This document shows, one piece after another, positions 5,499 through 9,836 of a stretch of DNA of 9,836 nucleotides. The notes under the pieces are model-generated. The model did no database searches and had not been told where the DNA came from. It worked only from the letters and a program-made list of their open reading frames with translations. Source of the stretch: Nitrospirota bacterium (GTDB lineage: Bacteria; Nitrospirota; Nitrospiria; Nitrospirales; UBA8639); NCBI GenBank assembly GCA_029881175.1, contig JAOUNC010000065.1, positions 1 to 9,836 on the forward strand, written 5' to 3'. Numbering within the stretch: position 1 is the stretch's first letter; every line of letters begins with the position of its first letter. The translations under genes were made by a program, and so were the position numbers.

Positions 5499-6647
5499 TT
5501 ATCGAACAAAAGCCATCGAATGATTGCCCTCCAATCGATGAGCTAATTCGGTGAGGGTTCCGGCAGCTAGGCTCTCGGGATGTGAGAGAACCAAAGGGGA
5601 GCCTTGCCTGAGGGCAAGCAGGGACAGATCGGATGCTCGAGTCATCGTTCCAGCGATCTCACAGCCAATTTGTTTTCCAATATCCGATAAGGCCAGTGAG
5701 GTGGCTTCTCCTCGCTGAACAATCGTTGCGCAAATCTTTTCTTTCCCAATTCCCCACTCCTGTATGAGTTGGACTGTTTGTTGCCCGAAAGCAAGGCAGA
5801 CGGGATCAGGTTCCAGCACCATTACCAGAGAATCACAACATTCAATGATGGCCCGGTTGACTAGAGAGGGATAGCAGGCAAGATCAATTATAGTGTAGTC
5901 CGCCATCCCAGATAGCCCTTCTACTATAGCCTTGGCCTGATTTGGTTGGACTTCTTGGCACATTGCCATGTTTTGGGAACCTAGTAGTACTTGCAACCCA
6001 CTAGAGTGAGCGATAAGGCGTCTGCTCAGTTGGTGAGCATCAATTTCCTCGGACTCTGAATTCAGCAAATCGGCTAAAGTTCGATTCGGGGAAAGGTTTA
6101 ATTGGAAGGCAAAGGTGCCTAAGGATGATCGCACTTCCGCCGCAATAACCTTTTTTTGATTTTTCACTAACGCAAGGGCGACATTCAGTGCGACCGTGGT
6201 GGTCCCTACCCCACCCTTGACCCCTATAAATCCTAGAACCTTCCCATGGCTTACTGACTGGGGCTTGCTTAATCGAATTGTGCGATTCAGAAGAGCTTCG
6301 ACACGAGCCAGCATTTCTTCGGTTTCAACTGGTTTTGTGATGTATTCATCTGCGCCAGCCTTCAATCCTTTCACTTTGTCGGGAACTTGGGTTCGGCCGC
6401 TGAGCATAATAATGGGCACGTTAATAGTTGCTGGATTGGCCCTGATTTGTTCACAAACTTCCATGCCGCTTAGATCCGGCAGCATCACATCAAGAATGAC
6501 CAGGTCGGGGGGAGCAGCCAGAATATTATTCAGGCCTTCCCTCCCGGTCTCAGCCGTTTCGACTTCATATCCATCTGCCTGGAGGGCGTAGGTAAGCCAG
6601 TACACTATATTTGGTTCATCATCTACAATTAGTATTTTTCTACTCAT
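5499..6647 (-). CDS. Response regulator fused to a CpaE/MinD-like ATPase
   Basis: The product is 382 residues. Residues 1-122 are a receiver domain: acidic pocket D9-D10-E11, phospho-acceptor D53 (VILDVMLPD), Ser83 and Lys105 (ITKP). After a short linker (123-135) a ParA/MinD-superfamily domain of the CpaE type runs from 136 to the end: deviant Walker A VKGGVGTTT (143-151) with signature Lys144, NRTLADLL (188-195), and Walker B YTIIDLACY (251-259) with Asp255. CpaE/TadZ proteins place Flp pilus machinery at the cell pole, but no tad/cpa genes are in this window. The domain lacks the aspartates usually found after the second strand (VDLD reads AEVR at 170-173). The start codon overlaps the kinase stop (TAATG), with GGAGG just upstream inside the kinase gene, so translation is coupled. 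The output is likely phosphorylation-dependent dimerisation, localisation or protein interaction rather than direct transcription control. Confidence 0.9.
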   Translation of the reverse strand: MSRKILIVDDEPNIVYWLTYALQADGYEVETAETGREGLNNILAAPPDLVILDVMLPDLSGMEVCEQIRANPATINVPIIMLSGRTQVPDKVKGLKAGADEYITKPVETEEMLARVEALLNRTIRLSKPQSVSHGKVLGFIGVKGGVGTTTVALNVALALVKNQKKVIAAEVRSSLGTFAFQLNLSPNRTLADLLNSESEEIDAHQLSRRLIAHSSGLQVLLGSQNMAMCQEVQPNQAKAIVEGLSGMADYTIIDLACYPSLVNRAIIECCDSLVMVLEPDPVCLAFGQQTVQLIQEWGIGKEKICATIVQRGEATSLALSDIGKQIGCEIAGTMTRASDLSLLALRQGSPLVLSHPESLAAGTLTELAHRLEGNHSMAFVR

Positions 6648-8662
6648 TAGACCTCCACCTCCATCTCCTTGATGGCCTTAATATTTGAATTACATTCTTT
6701 CAAACTAGAATCGTTGGAATTTCCCCGAGGAATGGTAAAAGAAAAGGTCGTACCTTTTCCTATCTCACTTTCTACATGAATTTCTCCCCTGTGAGCCTCC
6801 ACGATTTTCTTGGCAATGTATATTCCCAGCCCCGATCCGGCCCCCGCTCGTTTGGCTGCAGTATCGCCTTGAAAAAATTTACCAAATAATTTTTGTTGAT
6901 CTTCCTGGGAAATGCCCTGACCCTGGTCAATGATCTTCACGGACACATGCGCCTCTTCCACCTTTGCCTCTAAGAGGATGGGCTTTCCCTGATCCGAAAA
7001 CTTAATGGCGTTGCTCAGGAGATTCGTCAAGACTTGTTCCAAGAGGTGTGGGTCGACCTGTATCATCAAGGATGTGTGCGACAGCGCTAATGATAAAGTA
7101 ATGTTCTTTGACTGGGCTAAGCCTTTTACGGCCTCAAGCGAATCTCTGAGTAATTGACATAAGTCAAAATTCTCAAGGTTCACCTGAAAAAACCCCGATT
7201 CCCATCGAAATCCATCGAGAAGATCGTTTACCAGTCCTGCCAGACGCTTCGTGTCATCGTAAGCCCTGGTGATGAATTCGGCTTGAATGGCAGGGTCAGG
7301 AACGAGGCCCTTGGCTAATAATTCCAGATAGCCACGAAGGGACGTGATGGGAGTCCGGAGTTGGTGAGACACATTGGCAATAAAGTCTTCCCGCATCTGG
7401 ATGACTTCCCGCTCGGCCTTCTCGTGCTCTTTCCTTGCGCTGATATCAATAACCGAGGCGAGGACGAAGGTACCTTCGTCGGTGGTGACCGGGTTCAAGC
7501 CGATCTCGACGGGGAATTCGGAACCGTCTTTCCGAAGACCATAGAGGTCGCGGCCACTGCCCATCTGCCGAGGGGTAGGATTTTGAAAGAAGGCCATTCG
7601 CTTGCCAGGATGCTGTTCGCAGAAGCGGTTGGGCACGAGCCGTTCGATGGTTTGGCCTAGCAGTTCGTCCTTGGCATAGCCAAATTGCCGACCTAGCTGC
7701 TGATTCGCCAACACAATGGTGCCTTGGTCATCAATCATGAGCATGCCGCTGGGGGCCGCTTCGATGACGAGCTGGAATTTGGCTTCCGCGCGTCTGCGCT
7801 CCGTAATATCGATGATAGAGGCGAGCACGATGGTTTCATCGTCGGTCATGACCGGGTTCAAAGCGATCTCGACGGGGAATTCGGAGCCGTCTTTCCGGAG
7901 GCCATAGAGGTCGCGACCGCTGCCCATCTGCCGAGGGTTCAGGTTCTGGAAGAAAGCCGTTCGCTTGGCGGGATGCTCGGCTCGAAAGCGGGCAGGCACT
8001 AAGCATTCAATTGGCTGCCCCACGAGTTCGGCCGGGGAGATATAGCCAAATTGACAGGCAAGAAGCTGATTGGTTAGGACCATGATCCCATGTTTGTTGA
8101 CCATGACCATGCCGCTCGGGGCGGCCTCGACGAAGGCCCGAAAATATGTTTCTTGTTGTTTGTTTTGTGCCAGGCGCTGGCGCAGTTCAAGTTGTGCGAT
8201 GACTTGGCGGCTCAAGGCTTGGAGGGCTTGTTGTTGTCCTGTGGTTAAGGTCCGCGGTTGGCGATCAATGACACACAAGGTGCCAATGTTTTGGCCCTCT
8301 GGCGTGTGCAGAGGCGTCCCGGCATAAAACCGGATTTTGGGGTCTTGAGTCACCAAAGGATTGTCGGCGAACCGTGGGTCCTCGGACGCATCGGGAATTT
8401 CAAAGATTTCCTTTTCCAATATGGCGTGGGCACAAAAAGCGATATCTCGTGGGGTTTCTGAAGCGGTGATGCCCACCTTGGATTTAAACCATTGACGATG
8501 GTCATCAATAAGGCTAATGAGCGCGATGGGGGTTTGACAAATGTGGGCGGCCAGTTGAGTCAGGTCGTCGAAGTCTTGTTCGGGGAGGGTATCGAGGACG
8601 TGATAGGCCTCGAGGGCCTGAAGCCGTTGGGATTCATTTGTTGGCAATTGGGCGGCGACCAT
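6647..8662 (-). CDS. Soluble GAF-PAS-PAS hybrid sensor histidine kinase
   Basis: The product is 671 residues with no membrane segment, so it senses inside the cell. Domains: GAF (about 24-162; FCAHAI, PDASEDPRFADNPLV, RFYAGTPL), two closely similar PAS domains (about 173-292 and 295-412, each with EAAPSGM...FGY...GRDLYGLRKDGSEFPVEI), a HisKA domain with the H-box FIANVSHQLRTP (427-438, phospho-acceptor His433), and a HATPase_c domain with N-box LTNLLSNAIKFS (545-556), G1 DQGQGIS (579-585), F-box FGKFFQGD (593-600) and G2 GSGLGIYIAKKI (609-620). A non-conserved 25-residue tail follows. There is no receiver domain of its own; the partner is the REC-ATPase encoded immediately downstream with a 1-base overlap. 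The ATG at 8662 follows GGAG by 7 bases; an upstream ATG at 8675 is out of frame. Ligands are unknown; GAF and PAS commonly bind small molecules, heme or flavin. Confidence 0.95.
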   Translation of the reverse strand: MVAAQLPTNESQRLQALEAYHVLDTLPEQDFDDLTQLAAHICQTPIALISLIDDHRQWFKSKVGITASETPRDIAFCAHAILEKEIFEIPDASEDPRFADNPLVTQDPKIRFYAGTPLHTPEGQNIGTLCVIDRQPRTLTTGQQQALQALSRQVIAQLELRQRLAQNKQQETYFRAFVEAAPSGMVMVNKHGIMVLTNQLLACQFGYISPAELVGQPIECLVPARFRAEHPAKRTAFFQNLNPRQMGSGRDLYGLRKDGSEFPVEIALNPVMTDDETIVLASIIDITERRRAEAKFQLVIEAAPSGMLMIDDQGTIVLANQQLGRQFGYAKDELLGQTIERLVPNRFCEQHPGKRMAFFQNPTPRQMGSGRDLYGLRKDGSEFPVEIGLNPVTTDEGTFVLASVIDISARKEHEKAEREVIQMREDFIANVSHQLRTPITSLRGYLELLAKGLVPDPAIQAEFITRAYDDTKRLAGLVNDLLDGFRWESGFFQVNLENFDLCQLLRDSLEAVKGLAQSKNITLSLALSHTSLMIQVDPHLLEQVLTNLLSNAIKFSDQGKPILLEAKVEEAHVSVKIIDQGQGISQEDQQKLFGKFFQGDTAAKRAGAGSGLGIYIAKKIVEAHRGEIHVESEIGKGTTFSFTIPRGNSNDSSLKECNSNIKAIKEMEVEV
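7439..8128 (-). repeat. Tandem duplication of a PAS-domain-coding segment
   Basis: Two adjacent copies (about 8128-7805 and 7762-7439) encode PAS domains that agree at roughly 76 of 108 aligned residues by hand count. They share an uninterrupted 23-residue identical block beginning RQMGSGRDLYGL and ending FPVEI. The nucleotide sequences are also visibly alike. This indicates an internal duplication, or gene conversion between the copies. Confidence 0.85.
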
Positions 8663-8711
8663 CTGTTGGCTCCATTGTTCCTTTGTTCTTTTTCGGGCAG
8701 TTTCTACTTCT

Positions 8712-8728
8712 TCTTAAGGTTCTTAAGA
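8712..8728. promoter_or_regulatory. Inverted repeat in the kinase upstream region
   Basis: TCTTAAG-GTT-CTTAAGA is a perfect 7-bp-arm inverted repeat, 50-66 bp upstream of the kinase ATG. Beyond it, on the minus strand, lies an A-rich stretch (complement of 8730-8746) that could act as an UP element. It is a candidate regulator or promoter-proximal site for the kinase operon. On the plus strand it mimics a terminator, but no plus-strand gene precedes it. Confidence 0.35.
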
Positions 8729-8855
8729 GTTTTTTCTATTTTTTTCGTGTAAAAATCGCTGCCGATCTAGGGGAGGCGAGTAAAGCACCATAAGTGACCG
8801 AGTTTGGGTTCCGTCTCTGGAAGGAAATGATTTTCAGATATGGTGTTGGAAGTGA

Positions 8856-9812
8856 TCAGTGTGGTGACACCAGAATCGGGTTGGGCTGAATGATTATCCT
8901 CAAGGCGTTGTGGTCGCTGAGGATACCTTTGAGGGGAAGAACATCGGGGTGGTCAGTTTGAAGTCTTCTGGCCGCGATCAAGTCCGGTCCCTTCTGATAG
9001 ATCAGCGTTAAACCATTTTGAACGAGAAACTCCTCTAAAATGGCTTCATCCTGTCCTTCCAAGTCGGGGCGAAGGTTCGAGTCCATGCCGATCAGTAGGG
9101 ATGCATCGGGGGGAACCAATCGTTTCAAAGCCGTCGTCATTTGCCTGAACTGTCGGGCTCGGGCGTCAATACTGTCTTGCCCACGGCCCGCGTCCATATG
9201 ACTATTGAGCGCCCAAAATGTTGGGAATTGCACGAGCTGGAACCCTTTGGAAAAAAAATCATCGGCTTTATTGAGGGCGGTGTTCCAACCCGCGAACGTC
9301 TCATACGGTTCGGCATAGACAGACTCGGGTGCCTCCCGAGCCAACATCAGCAAGCCAGGACTCAGACAAATGTCACACATCATCCGTAACGGCCACCAAT
9401 CCCCGCCGCCCCCTTCGGAAAACAAGGGATGATCGGCCCAGGTATGCCCTGTATATCGGGCCAGTTGTGCGGGTCGCACGAAGGCTTCTTGGAACAGGAC
9501 GAGGTCGTATCGGGAGGCCAGGTCGCCAATACACGCGACTTCACCCTCAGTATGGGCATCGGATGAAAACAGCGAACCAGGCAGGAGCCGGTCATGAATA
9601 TTCCACACCAGCACATGCAGCCCTTTGTTCTCCGTGGCATCGGGAATATCCCTCTCCTGAATTCCCGCCTGCCGTTGCCAATCTGTGCCACACGTGGCGG
9701 TCAATGCGGGTTTTGTCTCAAACTTCCCCACACAGGCCATCAGCAGAGTGAGCACCATCAGGGCTGCCACGATCATGCTGTCTGAACACCATCTCTTTCT
9801 CAGATTGAGCAT
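8856..9812 (-). CDS. Endonuclease/exonuclease/phosphatase-fold lipoprotein
   Basis: The product is 318 residues. The N-terminus MLNLRKRW plus a hydrophobic stretch ends in the lipobox LMAC (Cys27), so the mature protein should be a lipid-anchored envelope protein. The EEP/DNase I-like catalytic motifs appear in order: VWNIHD (69-74, Asn71), LFQEAF (106-111, Glu109), LNSHMDAG (202-209, His205 and Asp207), GMDSNLRP (242-249, Asp244 and Asn246) and SDHNAL (299-304, Asp300-His301). The fold covers metal-dependent nucleases, phosphatases and sphingomyelinases; FQEAF with SHMD is reminiscent of the sphingomyelinase-like branch, but the substrate cannot be told. A cysteine-containing stretch MMCDICLSPG (144-153) follows a Gly-rich GGGGDWW (134-140). 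The RBS is weak (AAGAAA); a later ATG at 9776 would lose the positively charged start of the signal peptide. It is a single gene, 193 bp upstream of the kinase start. Confidence 0.88.
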   Translation of the reverse strand: MLNLRKRWCSDSMIVAALMVLTLLMACVGKFETKPALTATCGTDWQRQAGIQERDIPDATENKGLHVLVWNIHDRLLPGSLFSSDAHTEGEVACIGDLASRYDLVLFQEAFVRPAQLARYTGHTWADHPLFSEGGGGDWWPLRMMCDICLSPGLLMLAREAPESVYAEPYETFAGWNTALNKADDFFSKGFQLVQFPTFWALNSHMDAGRGQDSIDARARQFRQMTTALKRLVPPDASLLIGMDSNLRPDLEGQDEAILEEFLVQNGLTLIYQKGPDLIAARRLQTDHPDVLPLKGILSDHNALRIIIQPNPILVSPH

Positions 9813-9836
9813 CAGTTTTTTTCTTGGGTGTCAGGG

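Noticed and set aside
7361..8002. Two similar plus-strand ORFs (7361-7660 and 7724-8002) that look like a duplicated gene
   Set aside because: Their similarity simply mirrors the duplicated PAS domains of the kinase on the other strand.
8730..8746. Plus-strand T-tract after an inverted repeat, looking like a Rho-independent terminator
   Set aside because: No plus-strand gene lies upstream; both flanking genes are on the minus strand, so a promoter-side A-tract is the simpler reading.

Overview
The window looks like part of a chromosome from a free-living Gram-negative bacterium of roughly 50% GC. It carries a periplasmic P460-type c-heme protein, a secreted YHS-domain protein, a GAF-PAS-PAS sensor kinase and a response regulator fused to a CpaE/MinD-like ATPase. 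That mix recalls Nitrospira-type (Nitrospirota) genomes, possibly a marine lineage. This is inference from gene content; there is no rRNA or other phylogenetic marker to settle it. A gammaproteobacterium is the main alternative, because RapA and the YgiM-type SH3 protein are best known there.

Layout. Positions 1-2178 (minus) hold the N-terminal 726 codons of a RapA-type Swi2/Snf2 ATPase that runs off the left edge. Positions 2179-2687 are a divergent intergenic region. It contains a probable 5'-truncated GYD-domain gene (minus) and a perfect 18-bp palindrome just upstream of the plus-strand genes. Positions 2688-3822 (plus) are two exported proteins, a YHS-domain protein and a cytochrome P460-family protein, separated by a perfect 12-bp-arm hairpin. 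Positions 4085-4771 (plus) encode a YgiM/TIGR04211-type protein (signal peptide, SH3b, coiled coil, one C-terminal membrane helix), probably starting at TTG. Positions 4772-5498 are mostly non-coding, with one unrecognised small minus-strand ORF next to a sequence that resembles an IS end. Positions 5499-8662 (minus) are a two-gene operon: a soluble GAF-PAS-PAS histidine kinase followed, with TAATG coupling, by a REC-ATPase fusion. Positions 8856-9812 (minus) encode an endonuclease/exonuclease/phosphatase-fold lipoprotein.

How the genes fit together. The YHS and P460 genes probably form one periplasmic redox or metal-handling unit under shared control of the palindrome region. The kinase and REC-ATPase form a complete intracellular phosphorelay whose output is not a DNA-binding domain but a ParA/MinD-superfamily ATPase with altered switch residues. 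This is the most unusual system in the window. RapA, the SH3 protein and the EEP lipoprotein look like independent genes. There are no rRNAs, recognisable tRNAs, CRISPR arrays or intact transposons.
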